A stretch of DNA of 6,229 nucleotides from assembly GCA_030147455.1 (NCBI GenBank), contig JASKZU010000083.1, positions 1 through 6,229 on the forward strand, in the 5' to 3' direction. The translations under genes and the position numbers were made by a program. Below the pieces are notes generated by a model. It had not been told where the DNA came from. It worked only from the letters and a program-made list of their open reading frames with translations, and made no database searches. Shown here piece after piece: positions 1 to 5,924 of this stretch (position 1 is the stretch's first letter; each line of letters starts with the position of its first letter). The DNA comes from Planococcus sp. (in: firmicutes). Its GTDB lineage: Bacteria > Bacillota > Bacilli > Bacillales_A > Planococcaceae.

Positions 1-1173
1 GTACATCATCGGACGGATTTCAACTGCATCGCCTACAGCGATTGGGCGTTTTTGGATGGTATGCATACCGAGAATTCCGACTTGCGTACCGTTAAGGATC
101 GGCGTGGACAAGAGTGATCCGAATACGCCGCCATTCGTGATCGTGAACGATCCGCCGGTCATGTCGCCGATTGACAATTTCTTGTCGCGTGCTTTCAATG
201 CCAATTCCCCGATGGATGCTTCGATTTCTGCAAAGTTCTTTTTGTCCGTGTCGCGAACGATCGGCACAACAAGTCCTTCTTCAGTAGAAACAGCAATGCC
301 CACATCATAGAATTGCTTCATCAAAACGTCTGTGCCGTCGATTTCTGCATTGACGTATGGGTATTTTTTCAATGCAGCTGTTACTGCTTTTGTAAAGAAT
401 GACATAAATCCAAGTTTAACATCGTGGTCTTGTTGGAATTTGTCTTTTTTGCGCTTGCGCAGTTCCATCACATTGGTCATATCGATTTCGTTGAACGTCG
501 TCAACATTGCTGTAGATTGCTTGACTTCAAGCAAACGCTTTGCAATTGTCTGGCGGCGTCTTGTCATTTTCTCACGCACTACACGTCCGCTTTCCTCATC
601 AGAAGAAGGCGCTGCAGAAGCAGATTGCGGTGCAGCTTGGCTTGCAGCGGCTGGCGCTGTTGGCGCAGCCGGTTTTGTTCCATGTGCTTCTACGTCTTGG
701 ACGCGAACACGGCCCATTGGGTCAACAGGCGTGATAGAAGCAAGGTCGATGCCTTTTTCACGAGCCAATTTGCGTGCAGCAGGGCTTGCGATTGTGCGGT
801 CGCCCGAGTTGCTGTCTTCTTGAGTCGGCGCTGCTTCTTTGTCTGCAGGAGCTTCTTGCGCCGCTTCTTCTTTGGCTGGTGCTTGTTCTTTTTCTGCTGA
901 TGGTTGTGCTGATGGTGCCGGAGCGGCTGCTTCGCCTGAACCTTCGCCAACTGTCGCGATTACTTGGCCTACTTCAACCGTATCGCCTTCAGCTGCAAGC
1001 AATTCCTGGACAACGCCCGCTTCTTCGGAAATAACTTCCACGTTGACTTTGTCTGTTTCCAATTCAACGATGAACTCGCCTTTTTCCACTGTATCGCCCG
1101 GCTGTTTAAGCCACTGGGCGATTGTTCCTTCTGTAATCGATTCTGCTAATTCGGGTACTTTGATTTCTGCCAC
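1..1173 (-). CDS. odhB: 2-oxoglutarate dehydrogenase E2 component (dihydrolipoamide succinyltransferase), 3' end outside window
   Basis: E2 core of the 2-oxoglutarate dehydrogenase complex: its lipoyl arm takes the succinyl group from OdhA and passes it to CoA in the cytosolic TCA cycle. 391 codons are visible. Residues 1-76 are a biotinyl/lipoyl domain with ETDKVNVEV, where K42 (bases 1048-1050) is the expected lipoylated lysine. Residues 77-125 are an Ala/Pro/Glu-rich swinging linker. Residues 127-164 (TIASPAARKLAREKGID... PMGRVRVQDV) are the peripheral subunit-binding domain that holds E1/E3. Residues 166-194 are a second Ala/Pro/Ser linker. From about 195 the acyltransferase domain begins (REKMTRRRQTIAKRL, later SFTITNGGVFGS at 342-353). 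The frame runs open off the window at RPMMY, just before where the family's catalytic HxxxDG motif lies; family proteins are about 415 residues, so roughly 25 are missing. The start is GTG at 1171-1173, chosen for a perfect AAGGAGG 8 bases upstream and because it yields the usual AEIKVPELAESITEG N-terminus. Assignment to the 2-oxoglutarate rather than pyruvate complex rests on the adjacent odhA and on the sequence. Confidence 0.96.
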   Translation of the reverse strand, partial: MAEIKVPELAESITEGTIAQWLKQPGDTVEKGEFIVELETDKVNVEVISEEAGVVQELLAAEGDTVEVGQVIATVGEGSGEAAAPAPSAQPSAEKEQAPAKEEAAQEAPADKEAAPTQEDSNSGDRTIASPAARKLAREKGIDLASITPVDPMGRVRVQDVEAHGTKPAAPTAPAAASQAAPQSASAAPSSDEESGRVVREKMTRRRQTIAKRLLEVKQSTAMLTTFNEIDMTNVMELRKRKKDKFQQDHDVKLGFMSFFTKAVTAALKKYPYVNAEIDGTDVLMKQFYDVGIAVSTEEGLVVPIVRDTDKKNFAEIEASIGELALKARDKKLSIGDMTGGSFTITNGGVFGSLLSTPILNGTQVGILGMHTIQKRPIAVGDAVEIRPMMY

Positions 1174-1181
1174 AACTAATT

Positions 1182-1188
1182 CCTCCTT
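1182..1188 (-). promoter_or_regulatory. Shine-Dalgarno site of odhB
   Basis: AAGGAGG on the minus strand, 8 bases before the GTG at 1173. It is a full match to the anti-SD of Bacillales 16S rRNA and decides the start, because no ATG gives the conserved lipoyl-domain N-terminus. It lies inside the 27-base odhA-odhB gap, so odhB can initiate on its own within the operon message. Confidence 0.9.
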
Positions 1189-1200
1189 AAAAGTTCATCG

Positions 1201-4020
1201 TTACGCTTTGGCTAATGCCTCGTCGATGATGCGTGCCTGTTCCACTTTGTGCGATTCGCCGTCGCCTTCCGCAGGGCTTTGGCGCTTGATGCGGCCGTAA
1301 TAATTGACGGCTTTGCCATCCGCAAGCTCACGGAGATACGGATCGGCAAATGTCCATGAGCCCATGTTCTTCGGCTCTTCCTGCACCCATGCCAATTCCT
1401 TGGCATTCGGGTAACGGTCGATGATAGCTTTGATTTTTTCCTGCGGGAACGGATACAATTGCTCGACGCGGACGATATGCGCCCACTCATAGCCTTTGCC
1501 GTCTTTGACGCGTTCCGCGAGGTCGATCGCCATTTTACCGCTGGCGAACAAAATGCGTTTAACTTTTTTCGCATCCTGCCCCATGCCCGGCTGTTCGATA
1601 ATCGTCTCGAACTTGCCTTCAGCAAGCTGCTCAACGTCGGCGCCGACAAGCGGATGTCTAAGCAATGATTTAGGCGAAACGATGATCATCGGACGGATCG
1701 CTTCGTCTCCAAGCATTTTCGCCTGGCGGCGAAGAATGTGGAAATAGTTGGCTGCGCTTGAAAGGTTCGCGACAGTCCAGTTGTTTTCGCCGGCAAGCTG
1801 CAAGTAGCGCTCAAGGCGCGCACTGGAGTGCTCAGGCCCTTGCCCTTCGTAACCATGCGGCAAGAGCATGACAAGTCCGGATTTTTGGCCCCATTTAGAA
1901 TGGCCGGAAGAAATAAACTGGTCAAACATAACTTGTGCCATGTTGGCAAAATCTCCATACTGCGCTTCCCAAATGACCAAGGCCTTATCATTTTCTACGT
2001 TATAGCCATACTCAAAGCCAAGAATAGAAGCTTCGCTGAGCGGGCTGTTGTAAACAACAAATGATGCTTTGGCGTCTGACAAGTGATGAAGCGGCACAAG
2101 TTCGTTGCCATTCTTCTCATCATGCAGCACCAAGTGGCGGTGTGCAAACGTTCCGCGCTGCGCATCCTGGCCTGTTAAGCGGACCGGGTTGCCGTCTTGC
2201 AAAATCGAACCGAATGCCAATGTTTCTGCATGCGCCCAGTCGATTTTTCCTTTTCCGGTAAACGGCTCTTCGCGGCGTTTCAAGATGCGCGCGAGCTTGC
2301 CGAATGCAGAAAAATCCGATGGCCAAGTCAGCAATTCTTTGTTCATTCTGTGAAGCGTTTCTGTACCGACGCCTGTTTCGATTTCCGGGAATCCGTTAAG
2401 CACAGCCTCAGGGATCTCCAGTTTCGGATGGTCATCGGATTTATTTTCTTTTACTTTATCGTAAGCTTCCTGCATCAGCTTTTGAACATCTGCATCGAGC
2501 TGTTTTACCTCATCTTCAGATAGCACACTTTCCTGTGCCAATTGTTTGCCGTATAGTTCACGGACTGTGTCATGTTGGTGAATGCCACGGTACATCGTCG
2601 GATTCGTCACCAATGGCTCATCCATTTCGTTGTGCCCGTAACGGCGGTAGCCGATCAAGTCAATCAACACGTCTTTTCCGAACTTTTCGCGGTATTCAAA
2701 CGCTAAACGCGCAACAGCAACGACGGCTTCAGGCTCGTCTGCATTCACGTGGAATACAGGCACTTCAAAGCCTTTTGCCGGGTCGGAAGAATAATGGGTT
2801 GAACGGGAATCGTATTGTTCCGTCGTAAAACCGATCAAATTGTTGGCGATGATGTGAATCGACCCGCCAGTTTGATAGCCTTTAATGCGGCTGTAGTTCA
2901 AGGTTTCCGTTACGATGCCTTGTCCTGGGAACGCGGCGTCGCCGTGCACCAGAATCGAATAGGCTTTTTTCGGGTCTTGCAGCGCCAGACCTGATTGCCC
3001 TGTATCTTCTTGTGCCGCTCTTGTTTGGCCTGTGACAATCGGGCTCACTACTTCAAGGTGAGACGGGTTGTATGCCAGTTTGATTTTTGTCCCTTTGGCA
3101 GAACGGTGGGTTGCGCCCATGTGGTATTTCACATCGCCGAACCAGCCTTTCGTAATTTCCAAAGAACCGTCTTCAGGCAAAAATGCTTCATCGCCTACGT
3201 GTGCAAATCCAGCAAACATCATTTCGTATGGCTTGCGGAGAATATGCGTCAAGACGTTCAGACGCCCACGGTGGGCCATGCCGATCATGATATTTTGCGT
3301 GCCGGCAGACTCTGACAAGCGAACCAATTCGTCCATCAATACGACAAGCGAATCAACGCCTTCGATGGAAAAGCGTTTTTGCCCGACAAACGTCCGGTGG
3401 ACAAACTTTTCAAATCCTTCTACACGAGTGAGAAGATCCAATACTTGCTTTTTCTTGTCTGCATCCAGCTTTGGTTTCATTTCGCCTGCTTCGATTTTAG
3501 ACTGAAGCCAGCTGCGTTCCTGCGGCTGAATGATGTGGGAAAACTCATAAGCCACTTTGTCTGTATAAAGCGATTTCAAATAGTTGATCGCGTCGAAGCC
3601 GTTTTTGACATCAGCCGGTGGATTTTCCAACAGCAACGATACCGGTACGTCTTTTAAATCTGCGTCCGACAAGTTGTAAGTAGATGCCTCGACTCGTTGT
3701 GAATCACGCGGCTGGTCTTTCAGCGGATAGATATCCGAAGCCAGGTGGCCATGCGCACGGATAGATTCAGCCAATTGGATCGCTGCCAGCACTTTCTCGA
3801 AACGGTTTGGTTCCACTGCCACGCCTGGAGCTGCGGCAGCTTGAGTTTGAACCGGCGCCTGCTCTGCAGGGGGACCGTACTTTTCAAAGTAATCCGCGAA
3901 TTCAGGATCGATCAATTCCGGGGACTCTTGATATAGATCATACATTTCCATCACATACCCTAAGTTAGGGCCTGCAATGGAACCCCAAGGGGATTTGGTG
4001 TCAGATTGATTGGTAGACAT
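1201..4020 (-). CDS. odhA: 2-oxoglutarate dehydrogenase E1 component (thiamine diphosphate-dependent)
   Basis: E1 subunit: decarboxylates 2-oxoglutarate with thiamine diphosphate and Mg and succinylates the lipoyl arm of OdhB, the committed oxidative step of the TCA cycle. 939 residues, close to the length of B. subtilis OdhA. Residues 12-50 (PWGSIAGPNLGYVMEMYDLY... DPEFADYFEKYGPP) are the short N-terminal E1 module; a Gln/Ala/Pro stretch (51-70) follows. The ThDP-binding dehydrogenase domain includes GMAHRGRLNVL (247-257), YNPSHLE (317-323), GDAAFPGQG (360-368) with NNLIGFTT (393-400) forming the ThDP/Mg site, and YRRYGHNEMDEP (458-469). The transketolase-like pyrimidine domain contains WEAQYGDFAN (684-693) and LPHGYEGQGPEHSSAR (720-735), and a C-terminal domain carries VEQLYPFP (852-859). 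There is no fused acyltransferase domain as in actinobacterial KGD. An in-frame ATG at 4054-4056 would add 12 residues, but the ATG at 4018-4020 has GGAGG 7 bases upstream and gives MSTNQSDTKSPWG, so it is preferred. odhB follows after 27 bases. No frameshift or missing motif is seen. Confidence 0.98.
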   Translation of the reverse strand: MSTNQSDTKSPWGSIAGPNLGYVMEMYDLYQESPELIDPEFADYFEKYGPPAEQAPVQTQAAAAPGVAVEPNRFEKVLAAIQLAESIRAHGHLASDIYPLKDQPRDSQRVEASTYNLSDADLKDVPVSLLLENPPADVKNGFDAINYLKSLYTDKVAYEFSHIIQPQERSWLQSKIEAGEMKPKLDADKKKQVLDLLTRVEGFEKFVHRTFVGQKRFSIEGVDSLVVLMDELVRLSESAGTQNIMIGMAHRGRLNVLTHILRKPYEMMFAGFAHVGDEAFLPEDGSLEITKGWFGDVKYHMGATHRSAKGTKIKLAYNPSHLEVVSPIVTGQTRAAQEDTGQSGLALQDPKKAYSILVHGDAAFPGQGIVTETLNYSRIKGYQTGGSIHIIANNLIGFTTEQYDSRSTHYSSDPAKGFEVPVFHVNADEPEAVVAVARLAFEYREKFGKDVLIDLIGYRRYGHNEMDEPLVTNPTMYRGIHQHDTVRELYGKQLAQESVLSEDEVKQLDADVQKLMQEAYDKVKENKSDDHPKLEIPEAVLNGFPEIETGVGTETLHRMNKELLTWPSDFSAFGKLARILKRREEPFTGKGKIDWAHAETLAFGSILQDGNPVRLTGQDAQRGTFAHRHLVLHDEKNGNELVPLHHLSDAKASFVVYNSPLSEASILGFEYGYNVENDKALVIWEAQYGDFANMAQVMFDQFISSGHSKWGQKSGLVMLLPHGYEGQGPEHSSARLERYLQLAGENNWTVANLSSAANYFHILRRQAKMLGDEAIRPMIIVSPKSLLRHPLVGADVEQLAEGKFETIIEQPGMGQDAKKVKRILFASGKMAIDLAERVKDGKGYEWAHIVRVEQLYPFPQEKIKAIIDRYPNAKELAWVQEEPKNMGSWTFADPYLRELADGKAVNYYGRIKRQSPAEGDGESHKVEQARIIDEALAKA

Positions 4021-4026
4021 TGAATA

Positions 4027-4034
4027 ACCTCCAA
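4027..4034 (-). promoter_or_regulatory. Shine-Dalgarno site of odhA
   Basis: TTGGAGGT on the minus strand, with the GGAGG core 7 bases before the ATG at 4018-4020. It selects this ATG over the upstream in-frame ATG at 4054-4056, which has no comparable site and would place this motif inside the coding region. Confidence 0.9.
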
Positions 4035-4077
4035 CTATTTGCCATACGGCATTCACTTTTATTCATGCGTCTTTCTT

Positions 4078-4086
4078 ATTTTAACA
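4078..4086 (-). promoter_or_regulatory. Candidate extended -10 promoter of odhAB
   Basis: Minus-strand TGTTAAAAT: TG, one base, then TAAAAT, a 5/6 match to TATAAT with the extended -10 TG in the exact position used by SigA of Gram-positive bacteria. The -35 region is poor (best is CTTTCA at 18-base spacing, 3/6), which extended -10 promoters tolerate. Transcription would begin near 4071, giving an approximately 50-base leader before the odhA ATG. This is a pattern match only. Confidence 0.45.
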
Positions 4087-4119
4087 CGCCCGCTGCCTGA
4101 CTGAAAGCGGCAGGGCTGT
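4084..4119. repeat. GC-rich imperfect inverted repeat over the odhA promoter spacer
   Basis: On the plus strand, ACA C GCCC GC TGCC at 4084-4097 is answered by GGCA GGGC TGT at 4109-4119 around an 11-base loop (TGACTGAAAGC). GCCC/GGGC and TGCC/GGCA pair, with a 2-base bulge (GC), and ACA/TGT can extend the stem across a single unpaired base. There is no T-run on either side in either direction, so it is not a standard terminator. It lies immediately upstream of the candidate -10 and overlaps its TG, a position suited to an operator. No regulator can be named. Confidence 0.4.
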
Positions 4120-4198
4120 AGCAGTACTGAACGAATTTCCATATCAATCTTACTACTTCCACTGAAAAAAACAATGCTTTTGACTGAAAATATTCAGT
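4100..4198. repeat. Cluster of five ACTGAA/TTCAGT hexamers upstream of odhA
   Basis: ACTGAA occurs on the plus strand at 4100-4105, 4126-4131, 4161-4166 and 4183-4188, and its complement TTCAGT at 4193-4198. The last two form a perfect inverted repeat with a 4-base centre (ACTGAA AATA TTCAGT, 4183-4198). Five copies in 99 bases is far above the chance rate for a given hexamer. Start-to-start spacings are 26, 35, 22 and 10 bases, so they are not a regular tandem array. They may be binding half-sites for a regulator of odhAB; no known regulator's consensus is clearly matched. Confidence 0.4.
4147..4174 (-). promoter_or_regulatory. Weaker alternative promoter upstream of odhA
   Basis: Minus-strand TTGTTT (4169-4174, 3/6 to TTGACA), a 16-base spacer and TAAGAT (4147-4152, 4/6 to TATAAT). 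It is a poor match listed only as a second option; it would give an approximately 120-base leader containing the GC-rich inverted repeat at 4084-4119, which could then fold in the mRNA. Confidence 0.15.
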
Positions 4199-4207
4199 TG
4201 CAGCGAA

Positions 4208-4221
4208 TTGAAGCGCTTACA
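4208..4221 (-). promoter_or_regulatory. Cre-like catabolite response element (putative CcpA site)
   Basis: Minus-strand TGTAAGCGCTTCAA matches the Bacillus cre consensus TGWAARCGYTWNCW at 13 of 14 positions, failing only at the C of the last half-site. The core AAGCGCTT is a perfect palindrome. CcpA with HPr-Ser-P binds such sites in Firmicutes to repress carbon-oxidising genes when glucose is abundant, and TCA-cycle genes are typical targets. It lies about 125 bases upstream of the candidate odhA -10 and about 45 bases after the cyclase stop codon, so it could act on odhAB or could be a roadblock to read-through from upstream. Confidence 0.5.
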
Positions 4222-4228
4222 TGGTTAA

Positions 4229-4254
4229 GAGGAGGCAGAATTTCTGCTCTCCTC
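4229..4254 (-). terminator. Strong stem-loop after the cyclase gene, possible non-canonical terminator
   Basis: The minus strand reads GAGGAG A GCAGA AAT TCTGC CTCCTC: six plus five base pairs with one bulged A and a 3-base loop, starting 11 bases after the TAG of the diguanylate cyclase. The position fits a 3' end for the dapF-cyclase transcript. It lacks the downstream U-run of an intrinsic terminator (only TTAACC follows), so it may instead be a 3' stabilising hairpin or a weak terminator. The stem is clearly seen; its function is inferred. Confidence 0.45.
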
Positions 4255-4265
4255 GCAAAAAATCG

Positions 4266-5915
4266 CTATTCGCCATGGAAGTAAATGATTCCGCCGCCTT
4301 TTTTCTTTGCTTCGTAAAGTGCTTGATCAGCTTTTTTGGTCAACTGGCCGAAATCCGCTCCGTCCACCGAAAAAACGGCACAGCCGATCGAACACGTTGG
4401 CGAGAACGAATGGCCATCGATTACCCAACCGGTGCGCAAAGTCTCCTGGATGCGCAAAACGGTGCGTTCGATCTGGCCACGACTATCCGCAGAAGAAATA
4501 TGCGGCAGCAAAATCAGGAACTCATCGCCTCCGACGCGCGCTGCCACATCGCCTTTTTGTAAGCTGCGCTCGAGTGCACGGGCAAATTGATGGATAAACT
4601 CATCGCCGACTTCATGGCCGTAAAGGTCATTGACAGATTTGAAATCATCTCCGTCAATATACAAAACTGCGATTTGTTCCCCTGTCCTGGAGCTTTCCTG
4701 CACCATTTGCTCAAAATGTGCGACCATCAAGCGACGGTTCGGCAAGTTGGTCAACGCATCATGGAAGGCCATATGATGCAGCCGGGTTTCCATCGTTTTT
4801 TGCTCGGTAATGTCAAATGACACAGATAACAACTGATAAACTTCCCCTTCCATATCAATAAAAGGAATCACAGTCGTATCGATCCAAAACGTCTGGCCAT
4901 CTTTTCTAAAGCCCCGCAGCTGGCTTCGCCACATATTTCCTTCGAGCAGGACTTGGCGCATGCCAGCAAACTCTTTGGGCGTCATGAGCGACTCACCGAT
5001 CGCTTCCATATTCAAATGCATCAATTCGCTCGCAGCATATCCCGTCAGCTTCTCAAAATGCTCATTGGCAAATTCAATCTTACCTGTGATATCCCAGATT
5101 AAGACCAATGCTGTAAAATTAAGCGCATCTTTATAACTTTCCAGGATATTCTCTGTTTGTTTCAGCTCATGCTCCAACAACAGCTGGTTGGTTAATTCAT
5201 GGAACACCACATGAAAAGCCCTGACGATGCCATCTTCTTGGATTGGCGAGTAGCTTACCGAGAATCGTGCTTCACGCCCATCGCTTTTCATGCGGCTGAC
5301 AAAGGTCGAATTGCTGGCAGTTATATTGCGGCGGTCCAACAGCAAGCGGCCCGTCTCGAAGAAACTTCGCTGCGGCTCTTTAATCCCCTTCAAGCTGCTT
5401 CCAATCCAATTGCGCTTGTTCACTCCAAATGTTGCCTCATAGGCGGGATTCATATCAAGTATGACCAGCTCAGCTGAAATCAGCAGCATTGGGTCAACAG
5501 AATTGCGAACAAGCGACTGATAAAACAAATAATCTTCCTCGATGTTCTTTTGGGACGAAACATTGCGTGTTATAGCAAGTATAAATTGCATTCCATCATG
5601 CGTTAACGGCAACAGTTCTGTTTCCAAAGTCTTGTTGAAGCCTGAAAGCAAACTGTAATCACGGTAGACGTGACGGCGCTTGCCTTCGATTGCGGACTGA
5701 AACTGCTTGTGCACATCAGCCGACCATTCTTCCCGCATCGTCTCGCCTACCATCTTGCCTTTCAGTTCCGTGCCGAAAATTACGCGGCATACCGGATTTG
5801 TCCATTCATAAACAAACCCTTCGCCATGCTGCTTTAAGAAAAAAACAGGATCTTCCATGGTGCCGTACAGCATATCCAGCTGTTCATCCGTAAAAGGTCG
5901 GGACAAGCTCTTCAC
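4266..5915 (-). CDS. Triple-PAS GGDEF diguanylate cyclase, soluble, degenerate I-site
   Basis: Predicted to make cyclic di-GMP from two GTP in response to a signal sensed by PAS domains. 549 residues. Three PAS-like units are visible, each with the family's Asn-centred helix motif: about 10-120 (WTNPVCRVIFG), 131-245 (DMNPAYEATFG) and 262-373 (FANEHFEKLTGY, ending SFDITEQK, a typical PAC end). The GGDEF domain spans about 380-548: DALTNLPNRR (386-395), the metal-site stretch DGDDFKSVNDLYGHEVGD (421-438), and intact GGDEF (462-466, bases 4518-4532). The inhibitory RxxD motif expected five residues before GGDEF reads QKGD (453-456), so the arginine is missing. The common GRN near the C-terminus is GGG (540-542). 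There is no EAL or HD-GYP domain, no signal peptide and no membrane segment, so it should be cytosolic. A short charged helix (245-262) may link PAS2 to PAS3. The start is GTG with a weak GGAAAG upstream, 9 bases after the dapF stop; ATG at 5871-5873 (Met15) is an alternative. The ligand is unknown. Confidence 0.93.
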   Translation of the reverse strand: MKSLSRPFTDEQLDMLYGTMEDPVFFLKQHGEGFVYEWTNPVCRVIFGTELKGKMVGETMREEWSADVHKQFQSAIEGKRRHVYRDYSLLSGFNKTLETELLPLTHDGMQFILAITRNVSSQKNIEEDYLFYQSLVRNSVDPMLLISAELVILDMNPAYEATFGVNKRNWIGSSLKGIKEPQRSFFETGRLLLDRRNITASNSTFVSRMKSDGREARFSVSYSPIQEDGIVRAFHVVFHELTNQLLLEHELKQTENILESYKDALNFTALVLIWDITGKIEFANEHFEKLTGYAASELMHLNMEAIGESLMTPKEFAGMRQVLLEGNMWRSQLRGFRKDGQTFWIDTTVIPFIDMEGEVYQLLSVSFDITEQKTMETRLHHMAFHDALTNLPNRRLMVAHFEQMVQESSRTGEQIAVLYIDGDDFKSVNDLYGHEVGDEFIHQFARALERSLQKGDVAARVGGDEFLILLPHISSADSRGQIERTVLRIQETLRTGWVIDGHSFSPTCSIGCAVFSVDGADFGQLTKKADQALYEAKKKGGGIIYFHGE

Positions 5916-5924
5916 CGCTTTCCG

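Noticed and set aside
1..1173. odhB as a truncated gene lacking the catalytic HxxxDG motif
   Set aside because: The frame is still open at base 1; the missing part is simply beyond the window, not evidence of a pseudogene.
332..1300. Overlapping plus-strand ORFs of 150-165 codons (332-823, 424-900, 839-1300)
   Set aside because: They lie antisense to odhB in its Ala/Pro-rich linker and lipoyl region. Their Arg/Cys- or Ser/Ala-rich translations are the expected mirror of GC-rich codons, and none has a convincing ribosome site or family resemblance.
2995..3657. Plus-strand ORFs antisense to odhA (2995-3315, 3068-3505, 3379-3657)
   Set aside because: odhA is intact and conserved on the opposite strand throughout; these translations resemble no family I recognise and are frame shadows.
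4001..4066. 21-codon upstream ORF overlapping the odhA start
   Set aside because: ATG at 4064-4066 has no good SD, would lie only a few bases from the predicted transcript 5' end, and shows no run of regulatory codons suggesting a leader peptide.
4182..4196. CodY-like box (TATTTTCAGTCAAAA on the minus strand)
   Set aside because: It differs from AATTTTCWGAAAATT at five of 15 positions, too weak in AT-rich intergenic DNA; the TTCAGT repeat explains the same bases.
4021..4265. Riboswitch, T-box or small RNA in the odhA upstream gap
   Set aside because: I find no T-box sequence, known aptamer core or hairpin followed by a U-run; only the two inverted repeats already listed.
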